Assembly: GCA_964559865.1 (NCBI GenBank)
Contig: CAZLJD010000022.1
Location: 1 to 40,622 of the forward strand
Direction: 5' to 3'
DNA: 40,622 nt
DNA from: JAGHAJ01 sp964559865 [NCBI: uncultured Synergistota bacterium]
GTDB lineage: Bacteria > Synergistota > JAGHAJ01
This document shows, one piece after another, positions 33,511 through 40,622 of this stretch. The notes beneath the pieces are model-generated. The model ran no database searches. It saw only the letters and a list, made by a program, of their open reading frames with translations, and was not told the origin of the DNA. The position numbers and the translations under genes were made by a program. Position 1 is the first letter of the stretch; every line of letters starts with the position of its first letter.

Positions 33511-34243
33511 AAGGGTCTTGGAAAGCACAGAAGTAGAAAAAGGTATACACCTCCTATCTGTAGAGTGGGATGAGGATGCTAAACCAGGGCAGTTTGCAAT
33601 GGTAGAATGCGGAAGTAGTACACTTCTAAGGAGACCCTTTAGCATACACTCAGCTTCAGACAACAAGCTGACGATACTCTATCAAGTAAAGGGAGCAGGT
33701 ACAAATTACCTCAAAAGGCTTAAAGAAGGAGATAGTATAAGTGTGCTTGCACCTCTCGGAAATGGCTTTGAAATCCCCCAAGACACATCAAAAGCACTGC
33801 TTGTGGGCGGAGGGGTCGGAATAGCCCCTCTGCTATTCCTATCAGAAACTCTTCACACCAAGCACGTGGATATCCTAACCCTTCTTGGATTCAAGGATAA
33901 ACCCTTTAGAGTAGAGGCATTCAGAAATACAGGCGAGACAGTTGTTTCAACAGAAAGTGGTAGCTACGGTGAAAAAGGCACAATAAAGGATCTTCTAAGG
34001 GCAGTAAACATCAGAAACTTTGACATCATATACGGATGCGGGCCACGGGCAATGCTGAGGTTTTTAAAGGAACTAACAGAGAAGGAAGGTGTGAGGTGTC
34101 AGATATCTCTGGAGGAAAGGATGGGGTGTGGTGTAGGTGCGTGTTTATCCTGCGTGTGCAAAGTAAGAGATAAGGGCGGTTGGCACTATAAAAGAGTATG
34201 TAAGGAGGGACCAGTTTTTTGGGCAAAAGACGTAATGATTTAG
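33494..34243 (+). CDS. pyrK: dihydroorotate dehydrogenase electron-transfer subunit
   Basis: PyrK carries FAD and a [2Fe-2S] cluster and passes electrons from PyrD to NAD+. The 249-residue protein has the FAD motif RRPFSIH, the NAD-binding [12 protein letters not shown] and the cluster cysteines in [12 protein letters not shown] plus a later Cys in RVCKEGPVF. Overlaps pyrF by 17 bases and pyrD by 25 bases. Confidence 0.95.
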   Translation: MGLSVRRVLESTEVEKGIHLLSVEWDEDAKPGQFAMVECGSSTLLRRPFSIHSASDNKLTILYQVKGAGTNYLKRLKEGDSISVLAPLGNGFEIPQDTSKALLVGGGVGIAPLLFLSETLHTKHVDILTLLGFKDKPFRVEAFRNTGETVVSTESGSYGEKGTIKDLLRAVNIRNFDIIYGCGPRAMLRFLKELTEKEGVRCQISLEERMGCGVGACLSCVCKVRDKGGWHYKRVCKEGPVFWAKDVMI

Positions 34244-35157
34244 ATCTATCCATCAAGATAGGAGGGATAAACTTCAAGAATCCCGTAATGGTAGCATCAG
34301 GGACTTTCGGCTTTGCAGAAGAATACGAAGAGTATGTAGATATAAACCAGCTGGGAGCTGTGATAACCAAAGGTATAACACTAAAGCCACGAGAAGGAAA
34401 TCCTCCACCAAGGATATACGAAACAAGAGGTGGAATACTGAACAGCATAGGACTCCAGAATCCAGGCATAAAAGCATTCCTAACAGACAAACTCCCCTAC
34501 CTCAGAAAACTAAGAACTAATGTAATAGTCAACATTGCAGGCACAACCATAGGTGAATTTGAAGAACTCGCAAGAATGCTGGATATAGAAGGCATAGCTG
34601 GGGTGGAGGTAAATGTATCGTGCCCTAATGTAGAGGACGGTGGTATCTCGTTTGGTGTGAAGCCACACATGATAAACAAAATAACAAATGCAGTAAGGGG
34701 ATCTACATCAAAGCTGGTAATAGTAAAACTTACCCCAGAAGCAGGAAATATAATAGACGAGTGTGCAAAGGCAGCAGAAGAAGGTGGAGCAGACGCAGTC
34801 TCACTGATAAACACAGTAGTTGGCATGGCAATAGACATAAAGAAAAGAAGGCCTTTCTTCAAGAGGGTCTTTGCAGGACTTTCAGGTCCCGCAATAAAGC
34901 CCATAGCTGTTGCAATGGTACACAGGGTATCAAATGCGGTAAACATACCCATAGTTGCAAGTGGTGGCATACTTTCAGGCACCGATGCATTAGAGTTTCT
35001 TATAGCAGGTGCCACAGCTATCGCTGTGGGAACAGGAAACCTTGCAGATCCAGAATGTAGCATAAGGGTGTTAAACCAGATGAAAGAACTCTTAAAGGAA
35101 ATGGGAGGGATAAACAGTGAGCAAAGACGAAATTTTGAACATGCTTTTGAAGGTTAG
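34219..35157 (+). CDS. pyrD: dihydroorotate dehydrogenase catalytic subunit, class 1B
   Basis: PyrD (PyrDB type) oxidises dihydroorotate using FMN. The 312-residue protein has [21 protein letters not shown] and the catalytic VEVNVSCPN with the class 1 Cys base, then the phosphate-binding [16 protein letters not shown]. It needs PyrK, encoded just upstream. The start is TTG within pyrK; no better start is seen that keeps the N-terminal strand. Confidence 0.95.
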   Translation: MGKRRNDLDLSIKIGGINFKNPVMVASGTFGFAEEYEEYVDINQLGAVITKGITLKPREGNPPPRIYETRGGILNSIGLQNPGIKAFLTDKLPYLRKLRTNVIVNIAGTTIGEFEELARMLDIEGIAGVEVNVSCPNVEDGGISFGVKPHMINKITNAVRGSTSKLVIVKLTPEAGNIIDECAKAAEEGGADAVSLINTVVGMAIDIKKRRPFFKRVFAGLSGPAIKPIAVAMVHRVSNAVNIPIVASGGILSGTDALEFLIAGATAIAVGTGNLADPECSIRVLNQMKELLKEMGGINSEQRRNFEHAFEG

Positions 35158-35683
35158 CGCCTTAATGGAAGGACACTTTTTACTCACATCCGGGATGCAC
35201 AGCGACAAATATGTGCAGTGTGCAAAACTGCTCCAGTACCCCCAGTACGCAGAAGCCGCCTCAAAGGCCATAGCAGAGCAATTTAGAAACAGACAGATAG
35301 ATGTCGTATTAGGACCAGCAATGGGGGGAATAACACTATCCTACGAGGTTGCAAGGCAGCTTGGAACAAGGGCTATATTTGCAGAGAGGAAAGATGGCAT
35401 CATGCAGCTCCGAAGAGGATTTAAGATAGAAGAGGGAGAAAATGTACTGATAGTTGAAGACGTGGTAACAACGGGTGGATCTGTGAGTGAATGCATCTCC
35501 ATAGTAAAATCATTCAGAGGTAAGGTTGTTGGGGTCAGTAGCATAATAGACAGAGGACCTGTCCCTCCACCCTTTTCCAGCATATTTAAACCATTAATAA
35601 AGCTCAAACTAAACACCTATCACCCAAACGACTGCCCTCTCTGTAAGAAGGGCATAAAACTTCAGAAACCAGGCAGTAGATAG
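35117..35683 (+). CDS. pyrE: orotate phosphoribosyltransferase
   Basis: PyrE joins orotate and PRPP to OMP. The 188-residue protein has [21 protein letters not shown] and the PRPP motif [15 protein letters not shown]-terminal CPLCKKG segment is typical of this subgroup. The GTG start lies 41 bases inside pyrD with GGGAGG upstream. It ends the pyr operon; the carAB genes for carbamoyl phosphate synthesis are not in the window. Confidence 0.96.
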   Translation: MSKDEILNMLLKVSALMEGHFLLTSGMHSDKYVQCAKLLQYPQYAEAASKAIAEQFRNRQIDVVLGPAMGGITLSYEVARQLGTRAIFAERKDGIMQLRRGFKIEEGENVLIVEDVVTTGGSVSECISIVKSFRGKVVGVSSIIDRGPVPPPFSSIFKPLIKLKLNTYHPNDCPLCKKGIKLQKPGSR

Positions 35684-35705
35684 CCCTATCCCTTAATTCA
35701 AGCAA

Positions 35706-36938
35706 TCACAAAACAGCCAGAGTAGCGAACACCTTTGCGTCCTCAACAAGGTTCTCTATGCGTGTGTACTCATCTGTCTTGTGTGCCATCTCGTCCATTG
35801 TACCCCAAACGGCAGCAGGGATCCCCATGGCTCTAAATGCGTTTGCAAAGGTTCCACCACCTATACCGCCAACTCGAGGTTCTTTCCCCCTCAAGAGTTT
35901 CACAGCATCGGTGAGCAAACGAACCACATCAGAGTCAATCCTCGTCGGAGGAGCAGAGTCTATCCTGCCCGTCACTTCTATATCTATCTTTGCACCGTAC
36001 TCCTCTTCAAATGTAGCAGCAAGTTCGGTAGCTTCCCTTAACACCATGTCCACATCGTGGGTCGGCAGTATCCTGCAATCAAAGTAAAGTACATCTTCTC
36101 CGGGAATTATGTTGACTGCGTCAACATTCTTTTCCTTCTTAGTTGGTTCAAAGGTGCTGTACGGTGGTTCAAAGAGCGCATCTCTATCACGGTACTTGTC
36201 GTAGAGCATCTTGTGAAGCGTCACTGCATAGAGCATTCCAACCAGATGTGCATTCACACCTGATGCTGGTGACATGGCATGCACTTGCTTGCCCAAGGTT
36301 TTCACTCTGAATTCGAGTATGTTCTTCTCAGCAATCTCTATGAACATGCCATCAGGTTCCCCTCCATCTGGGACAACCACAATATCGTCTTTTCTAAAAA
36401 GTAAAGGGTGCTCCTTTAAAAGGTAGTCCAACCCGTACTTGTTTCCAGTTTCCTCATCACTCACAAATGCCAACACGACAGTCCTCTTACCTCTGATGCC
36501 GAGGTTCATTAAGGCTTTCACTCCGTACAACGAAGTTATAAGTCCCTGACCATTATCCTCACTACCTCTACCGTAGAGCTTTCCATCAACCACACGAGGT
36601 TCAAAAGGTTTAGTAACCGTCCACTTATCCACATCACCAGGGGGAACAACATCCATATGCGTAAGAATTACTATCCTCTGAGCACTATCCCCATCACTTC
36701 CATAGTAATAACACAGTATATTTGGCCTTACCCCACCCTCTGCCCTATCATCAGGTGCATCATACCGTTCTATTCTGTCAAAACCCCATCCATCTATAAT
36801 CTGAAGCAATCTCTCAGCCTTTTTTATTTCACCCGTGCCCCCACTATCAGGGCTTATGGCAGGTATCTTTATAAGCTCAGACAGAGCATCCACCATTTCG
36901 TCTTTCAGGTTTTCAACCTCTTTCCAGATCCTTTCCAT
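35706..36938 (-). CDS. M20-family metallopeptidase (ArgE/DapE type)
   Basis: The 410-residue protein is a dinuclear zinc hydrolase of family M20. Metal ligands are in LTHMDVVPPG, YGRGSEDNGQGL and FVSDEETGNKYG (the EE pair with the catalytic Glu), then VVPDGGEPDG and near the C-terminus MAHKTDEY. A dimerisation domain lies at about 200-320. The substrate may be a dipeptide or N-acyl amino acid; in a peptide-fermenting organism a dipeptidase is plausible, but this is not shown by sequence. It has its own strong promoter and is convergent with the pyr operon across 22 bases. Confidence 0.9.
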   Translation of the reverse strand: MERIWKEVENLKDEMVDALSELIKIPAISPDSGGTGEIKKAERLLQIIDGWGFDRIERYDAPDDRAEGGVRPNILCYYYGSDGDSAQRIVILTHMDVVPPGDVDKWTVTKPFEPRVVDGKLYGRGSEDNGQGLITSLYGVKALMNLGIRGKRTVVLAFVSDEETGNKYGLDYLLKEHPLLFRKDDIVVVPDGGEPDGMFIEIAEKNILEFRVKTLGKQVHAMSPASGVNAHLVGMLYAVTLHKMLYDKYRDRDALFEPPYSTFEPTKKEKNVDAVNIIPGEDVLYFDCRILPTHDVDMVLREATELAATFEEEYGAKIDIEVTGRIDSAPPTRIDSDVVRLLTDAVKLLRGKEPRVGGIGGGTFANAFRAMGIPAAVWGTMDEMAHKTDEYTRIENLVEDAKVFATLAVL

Positions 36939-36978
36939 TCTCCACTACCCCCTAAAGCTGTTTTCTCATGCACTATCC

Positions 36979-37007
36979 AGTATATTACAACCTCTACCAA
37001 CTGTCAA
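36979..37007 (-). promoter_or_regulatory. promoter of the M20 peptidase gene
   Basis: TTGACA and TATACT are 17 bases apart on the minus strand, about 40 bases before the ATG. A near-consensus sigma-70 promoter. The surrounding 128-base gap holds nothing else clear. Confidence 0.75.
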
Positions 37008-37066
37008 CAAATAGAAGCAGCTACCACACCCGCTCCGCTTCAACTCCGCTTAAAGTTGCAATCACT

Positions 37067-37840
37067 TCAACTTCCGATCAGAGAAAGCAATTTTCTTTGC
37101 TCTTCCTTTGACAGTTTCTTCATACCATCCTTAACTATCTGCTCCGTAACTTTGTCTTTCACGCCTACCCACCTCTGCAAGAAACCATACACAGCCCTCG
37201 GGTCTTTTTTGCTTATTTCTCTTAAAGCCCAACCAACCGCCTTCTTAACATCTTTGTCTCTTTCCCTCATCACATTATTTATCAGAGCCAAACAAACCTC
37301 TGCCTTCTGTCCTTTCATCCTGATGTATGGCGGTAGTGTTGCCACTGCCAGTCTCCTAACCCACTTGTTGTCTGAATCCAACCAGCTCTCCAAGAGAGAA
37401 AAAACTTCTTCTTCATTCTGAACTGCCAGGTTGACCACGACCCGCAGAGCCATCTGGTCGCAGGTTTCCCAATCCTGAATGGTATCCAAGACCCTCAAAA
37501 CAAAGTCTTTAGTCCCTTCATACCATCTCTTCGAAAGCACACTCAAAGCGCTAATAACGATGAGTCTTGCCTCTCTGCCACCCAAAAGTCCATGAACAGT
37601 ACCCTCACCTTCAGAGAAAGAAAGCCTCCATAATCCCACAAGGCGATCAACTTCCCACTCCTCACCAACCAGAAATTTCCCCACTCTCTTCCCCAAAGAG
37701 TTAAGGACAGGCGTCTTCGTTATTCCAAACTTTTCGGTCCTTTCTCCAGCAAGTTCCTCCGACATCAAAGACAAAACACCCTTTAGGTCTCCATCTCTAA
37801 GCTTCTGATACATGATGCCTGCCATATCTTCACTAACCAT
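37067..37840 (-). CDS. AlkD-like DNA alkylation repair protein
   Basis: The protein is made of HEAT-like helical repeats of the DNA alkylation repair (AlkD) family, which flips or excises alkylated bases. Features: VDRLVGLWRLSFSEG, the central IQDWETCDQMA, the segment SDNKWVRRLAVATL, and DVKKAVGWALREISKKDP. I take the ATG at 37838-37840 (257 residues) with GGGTGGGAG just upstream; a GTG three codons before is possible. Which catalytic Asp/Trp residues are kept cannot be settled by eye. Some family members are not glycosylases. Confidence 0.8.
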   Translation of the reverse strand: MVSEDMAGIMYQKLRDGDLKGVLSLMSEELAGERTEKFGITKTPVLNSLGKRVGKFLVGEEWEVDRLVGLWRLSFSEGEGTVHGLLGGREARLIVISALSVLSKRWYEGTKDFVLRVLDTIQDWETCDQMALRVVVNLAVQNEEEVFSLLESWLDSDNKWVRRLAVATLPPYIRMKGQKAEVCLALINNVMRERDKDVKKAVGWALREISKKDPRAVYGFLQRWVGVKDKVTEQIVKDGMKKLSKEEQRKLLSLIGS

Positions 37841-37924
37841 TGCTCCCACCCTTCCTAAATACAATATACGGCAAAAGGCCAAATTTCTTACCAAAAGCAC
37901 CTATCCAGGAGCGCCAAGATAATC

Positions 37925-38170
37925 GTGCCACTTTCACTTAGCCCAACAGACCTATATTATCTTCGTATCACAAAAGATGTATTTGTTCGGCACAATCCAT
38001 TATACAGTCATCAAGGCTGTAAAGATAGGGAGTTTAAAAAGCAGATTGAGGAATTAAACATCTACATCGGGAAAGAGGAAAACATGCTCAGAGAACCTAT
38101 TAAACATATTAAGGATTTAATCAACTTTTACGAAATCCCAGAATTAGCCTTATCTATCCAAAACCATTAA
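37925..38170 (+). CDS. hypothetical short open frame, possibly a remnant
   Basis: An 81-codon open frame beginning with GTG (MPLSLSPTDLYYLRITKD) and ending EIPELALSIQNH. No good ribosome-binding site or promoter is seen, and the frame stays open back to about 37856 without a better start. I recognise no domain; the middle is a charged helix (REFKKQIEELNIYIGKEEN). It borders a stretch of inverted repeats, so it may be the remains of a larger gene or mobile element. Low confidence that it is expressed. Confidence 0.25.
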   Translation: MPLSLSPTDLYYLRITKDVFVRHNPLYSHQGCKDREFKKQIEELNIYIGKEENMLREPIKHIKDLINFYEIPELALSIQNH

Positions 38171-38179
38171 GGTTTGCGT

Positions 38180-38265
38180 GAGCCATCAAAATGGCTCCCC
38201 TATTTAAAGGCTTAACAAGATACTTTTCTTCTTTTTCTTGAATTGAATAAAGACAAGGAAAAGAA
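38180..38265. repeat. two inverted repeats downstream of the short open frame
   Basis: First, GAGCCAT/ATGGCTC (38180-38186 with 38191-38197), a 7-bp hairpin with loop CAAA that could be a weak terminator. Second, TTCTTTTTCTTG (38229-38240) with CAAGGAAAAGAA (38254-38265), a 12-bp pyrimidine/purine stem with one T-G pair. Together with the repeat at 38298-38369 they fill a region of about 245 bases with no gene. Confidence 0.4.
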
Positions 38266-38297
38266 ACGGGAAATACTCAGCCTTCATGGGTAAGTCA

Positions 38298-38369
38298 ACC
38301 AGAAGTGCAGCAGTCTTTACCTTTCTACACAATCAGATAGGCTTAACTTTCAAACAGTTCACTTCTGGT
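38298..38369. repeat. 10-bp perfect inverted repeat with 52-base spacer
   Basis: ACCAGAAGTG at 38298-38307 and CACTTCTGGT at 38360-38369. The spacer shows no coding potential that I can see. It might be the end pair of a very small element or part of a folded RNA; no target duplication was identified. Confidence 0.4.
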
Positions 38370-38415
38370 CAGGTGGGAGTATAAACGCTTATGTATGTAG
38401 AGAGGAGCTTAGATC

Positions 38416-40083
38416 CTAACCAAAAACAGCACTGTTTCTACCAGAATCTTTTGCCTTGTATAGGTTTTCGTCTGCCTTTCTCAGAAGCTGTTTTATAGAC
38501 ATAGCGTCTTTATGTTCAGTAACACCTATACTTACAGTTATTCTTAAGTTATCCCTACAAAAACTTGTTTCTGCTATTTCCCTTCTTAATCGCTCCATTT
38601 TTCTATATGCCTCTTTGAGCTCTGTATTGGGCATAACTACCACAAACTCTTCTCCACCATACCTCGCTACGCAATCAGATTTTCTGAAGCTTTTCCTGAA
38701 TATCTCTCCAAGCCTTCTTAATATGCAATCTCCAATCAAGTGTCCATACGTGTCATTGATCTTCTTGAAGTGGTCTATGTCTATAGTAGCCAATGAGAGT
38801 GGAGAATTTCTCTGCGTAGATTTCCTCAGAGCTCTCCTTAGGAAGTTAAATAGATATCCTCTGTTGTATAAGCGGGTGAGTGGATCAATAACACTTCTCT
38901 GCCATAGTACTTCTCTATCTCTTTCAAGGAGTTCGAGACTTATCTCCTTTTCAAACACCGAAACCAATGGGTACTTTATGTGACTGAATATGTTCGTCAG
39001 ATATCTGACTTCGCTTTCTTTCAGTTTATCCGAATATATGTATAGCTCACCAACCTTATAGCTATTCGTTTCCAACTTTACTTTGTAAGAATAACCTCTT
39101 GGTATAGAGAGACGGTTATTGGCTAATAGTTCCTCAGAAAACCCATTTTCCGTTATGTCTGCAACCAGCATTTCTTTATGGTGTTTTGGGTCCCTTCCAA
39201 CAATCAGGATTCTTCTTATGGAGTAAAGTTCCATTTTTAAGTTTTTGAATAGGCTTGTACCTATTTCCTTGATGTCAGAGGGAGATAAGAGCACATCAAA
39301 AAAGTTCTTCAAGAACTCATCTATTCTGTTGAGTGTGAATATGTCACTCTCTTCCTCATCTAACATATACAATCCACAGTCAAGTCCCTTCAGGCGATTT
39401 ATTACTGGAGCTATCATTTCCTTTCTTATGATACTTCCGTGCTGGGGCACTATCAGATCTGGCTGTTTCTTTTCAATTCTTTCCATAGCGTTGTTCAGTA
39501 CCAATTTGCTTGGCATATAGTGTTTGTGAAATAATTCTATCCCCCGGTAATACTCTTCGTTCTCCTCCGCAAACAAAAAGAACTTTTCAGACAGAGCACC
39601 AAATATATCACTTGAGAAGAGTGTCCTCGTACTCCTGTCAAACGTACAGAACGCACCCGGAAAGTGGGCATACGGCGTGAATACAAATTCAAGCTCTCTA
39701 CTGCCTGCGGTTAGATGCCACTCATTTTGATCCACTAAGTAAAATGGGGTTTGCCATTTGTGGTGTCTGAGTAATGCTTCTGCTCTCCAGTGAGTTACCA
39801 CATACCTTTCTGCTGGTGGCATTATGGATTCTAATGTAGAAAAGCAACCTGTGATGTCTGGGTCCTGATGATGCATAATTATGTACTTTATGTTTCTCAG
39901 GGACGTAACTTGAAGGATCTTTTCAAGAACTATGGGAAACACAATCATACTACCGGGGTCTATTAGGATGCTCTGGTCTTCATTTCTTATCAGATAAACA
40001 TGACACTGAAAAAGATCCTCAGGGACAACATATCCCACCCAGAACACATCTTCTGCTATTTCTATCGGTTTGTTCAGATCCAC
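38416..40083 (-). CDS. ODP-type diiron protein fused to a GGDEF diguanylate cyclase
   Basis: The protein (555 residues from the chosen GTG) is a predicted oxygen or redox sensor that makes cyclic di-GMP. N-terminal domain, about 1-235: a metallo-beta-lactamase fold of the flavodiiron/ODP group, with ligands in MHHQDPDITG (H72, D74, D76 in an HxDxD pattern rather than HxExDH), HFPGAF (H140), SSDIFG (D159) and VPQHGSII. Middle, about 240-390: unrecognised, GAF-like in size. C-terminal: GGDEF domain with active site GGEEF at about 476-480 and an RxxD inhibition site (RKSD) five residues before it. No membrane segment, so cytoplasmic. The GTG start follows GAGGAGGGG; an upstream ATG overlaps that site. 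It is divergent from a chemoreceptor-like gene. Confidence 0.9.
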   Translation of the reverse strand: MDLNKPIEIAEDVFWVGYVVPEDLFQCHVYLIRNEDQSILIDPGSMIVFPIVLEKILQVTSLRNIKYIIMHHQDPDITGCFSTLESIMPPAERYVVTHWRAEALLRHHKWQTPFYLVDQNEWHLTAGSRELEFVFTPYAHFPGAFCTFDRSTRTLFSSDIFGALSEKFFLFAEENEEYYRGIELFHKHYMPSKLVLNNAMERIEKKQPDLIVPQHGSIIRKEMIAPVINRLKGLDCGLYMLDEEESDIFTLNRIDEFLKNFFDVLLSPSDIKEIGTSLFKNLKMELYSIRRILIVGRDPKHHKEMLVADITENGFSEELLANNRLSIPRGYSYKVKLETNSYKVGELYIYSDKLKESEVRYLTNIFSHIKYPLVSVFEKEISLELLERDREVLWQRSVIDPLTRLYNRGYLFNFLRRALRKSTQRNSPLSLATIDIDHFKKINDTYGHLIGDCILRRLGEIFRKSFRKSDCVARYGGEEFVVVMPNTELKEAYRKMERLRREIAETSFCRDNLRITVSIGVTEHKDAMSIKQLLRKADENLYKAKDSGRNSAVFG

Positions 40084-40107
40084 CTTCGTACCCCTCCTCA
40101 TGGGGGT

Positions 40108-40136
40108 ATTCTACTTCTACTATTAGTAAGTATCAA
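40108..40136 (-). promoter_or_regulatory. promoter of the ODP-GGDEF gene
   Basis: TTGATA and TAGAAT are 17 bases apart on the minus strand. The spacer begins CTTACTAATAGTAG, containing the small palindrome TACTAATAGTA. The first 14 bases after and including the -35 are nearly identical to those of the mcm promoter. Confidence 0.65.
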
Positions 40137-40340
40137 GAGCCTTTTTACGATGATTGTGAAATCGTACTTTGTGGTGAGGATACTGCACTCTTAGTAGAAT
40201 CTATTCAACTTTCGACACATAATCACACATTATTACTTTTTGCTCTTTCTTTAGTACTTTTTTATCATATTAATTATACACTGAAGTTGAATCTGTATAC
40301 CTAAGTTAGAATAATATAAATATTGTACTTGAAATATTTT

Positions 40341-40390
40341 AAAGTAGGTGATAGTATAATTCAAACATATTTAAAATTTGGAAAGTAGGT
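40341..40390. repeat. direct repeat AAAGTAGGT around the receptor promoter
   Basis: AAAGTAGGT occurs at 40341-40349 and 40382-40390, one copy before and one after the -10 hexamer at 40355-40360. It could be a regulator site, or chance; the second copy also provides the AGTAGGT ribosome-binding site. The AT-rich intergenic region 40137-40340 holds nothing else I can support. Confidence 0.3.
40355..40360 (+). promoter_or_regulatory. -10 element of the receptor-like gene
   Basis: A perfect TATAAT about 38 bases before the ATG. The only TTG-containing -35 candidate (TTGAAA) is 20 bases upstream, longer than ideal, and there is no sigma-28 or sigma-54 pattern. Confidence 0.4.
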
Positions 40391-40397
40391 ATGTATT

Positions 40398-40622
40398 ATG
40401 AGGATGCGTTTAGGAACTAAGATACTAATTTTGGTGATCGTCTCCATACTTGCTGCATCAATACCGATATACTATGTGGCCGTCCAGCGAGCAGGAGACT
40501 TCATTTTAAGCGACAAAAAGGCGAAAGTAAAGAATCTGGTTGAAACCGCCATGGGCGTAATCCAGCATTATTACATCCTTTATAAGAACAAAAAGTTGAC
40601 AAAATCGCAAGCTAAGGCAATG
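40398..40622 (+). CDS. membrane sensor or methyl-accepting chemotaxis protein, N-terminal part
   Basis: The window ends after 75 codons. The protein begins MRMRLGTKILILVIVSILAA: a basic start and one membrane segment at about residues 8-28, followed by a helical periplasmic stretch with KKAKVKNLVETAMGVIQHYY. This is the pattern of single Cache (sCache_2) sensory domains in chemoreceptors and related signalling proteins. The output domain lies outside the window, so chemoreceptor versus cyclase or kinase cannot be decided. Divergent from the ODP-GGDEF gene. Confidence 0.7.
   Translation, partial: MRMRLGTKILILVIVSILAASIPIYYVAVQRAGDFILSDKKAKVKNLVETAMGVIQHYYILYKNKKLTKSQAKAM

Noticed and set aside
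35684-35705. Terminator between pyrE and the M20 peptidase gene
   Set aside because: The 22-base gap and nearby bases form no convincing hairpin, so none is called although one would be expected.
40137-40397. Flagellar sigma-28 or sigma-54 promoter for the receptor-like gene
   Set aside because: Chemoreceptors often use sigma-28, but neither the TAAA/GCCGATAA nor the TGGCAC/TTGC pattern is present at proper spacing; only a TATAAT was found.
1-40622. CRISPR array, prophage, transposase or toxin-antitoxin genes
   Set aside because: No repeat-spacer pattern, integrase, transposase or recognisable toxin-antitoxin pair was seen on either strand.

Overview
The window is a gene-dense bacterial chromosome segment of about 40.6 kb with moderate to low GC, built almost entirely of tight operons whose genes often overlap by 4 bases or more. 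Its content points to an anaerobic, amino-acid-fermenting bacterium: a histidine-utilisation operon of the tetrahydrofolate-dependent type, a methylmalonyl-CoA mutase and sodium-pumping decarboxylase operon, the anaerobe-type homocysteine cluster (HcyBio, NIL-ferredoxin, UPF0280), flavin-dependent thymidylate synthase, electron-transferring PyrK/PyrD, and an O2-binding diiron (ODP) signalling protein. Synergistota, or a neighbouring Gram-negative or Firmicutes-like anaerobic lineage, fits best. This assignment is inference from gene content; no rRNA is present.

Layout. 1-4474 (minus): livK-like binding protein, hutU, ftcD, hutI (cut by the window edge). 4657-6147 (plus): a short-form uvrC. 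6159-13367 (minus): promoter, structured leader, mcmA, mcmB, meaB, mce, mmdA, mmdD, mmdC, mmdB. 13384-16050 (minus): an 89-residue unknown protein, psuG, psuK and a Nudix hydrolase. 16091-26465 (minus): a housekeeping cluster of rpmE, thyX, DUF1385, prfA, prmC, trxB with an extra tail, a half-size EamA protein, tsaC, nadD, yqeK, an LCP protein, rsfS, dksA-like, gltX and tRNA-Gln(CUG). 26490-28878 (minus): the homocysteine cluster. 28934-29591 (plus): Ogg2 glycosylase. 29611-35683 (plus): tRNA-Glu(CUC), PyrR attenuator, pyrRBCFKDE. 35706-37840 (minus): M20 peptidase and AlkD-like protein. 37856-38415: gene-poor stretch with inverted repeats. 38416-40622: divergent ODP-GGDEF protein and the start of a receptor/chemotaxis-like membrane protein.

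How the genes work together. The hut genes convert histidine to glutamate and formimino-tetrahydrofolate. The mcm/mmd operon would take succinyl-CoA through methylmalonyl-CoA to propionyl-CoA while exporting Na+. Together they form a plausible route from amino acid to propionate with energy conservation. The pyr operon carries a recognisable PyrR-dependent attenuator and appears to share its transcript with tRNA-Glu.

The most unusual observations are these. The 3' end of gltX, including its stop codon, lies inside the tRNA-Gln gene. tRNA-Glu sits directly in front of the PyrR attenuator with no room for a separate promoter. A structured leader with a terminator and a competing antiterminator precedes mcmA and matches no riboswitch class I recognise. 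The UvrC lacks the segment normally found between its UVR and RNase H domains. TrxB carries a thioredoxin-like tail without CXXC. An 89-residue unknown protein is translationally coupled to psuG. One perfect hairpin contains the stop codons of two convergent genes. No CRISPR array, rRNA, intact insertion sequence or prophage was seen.
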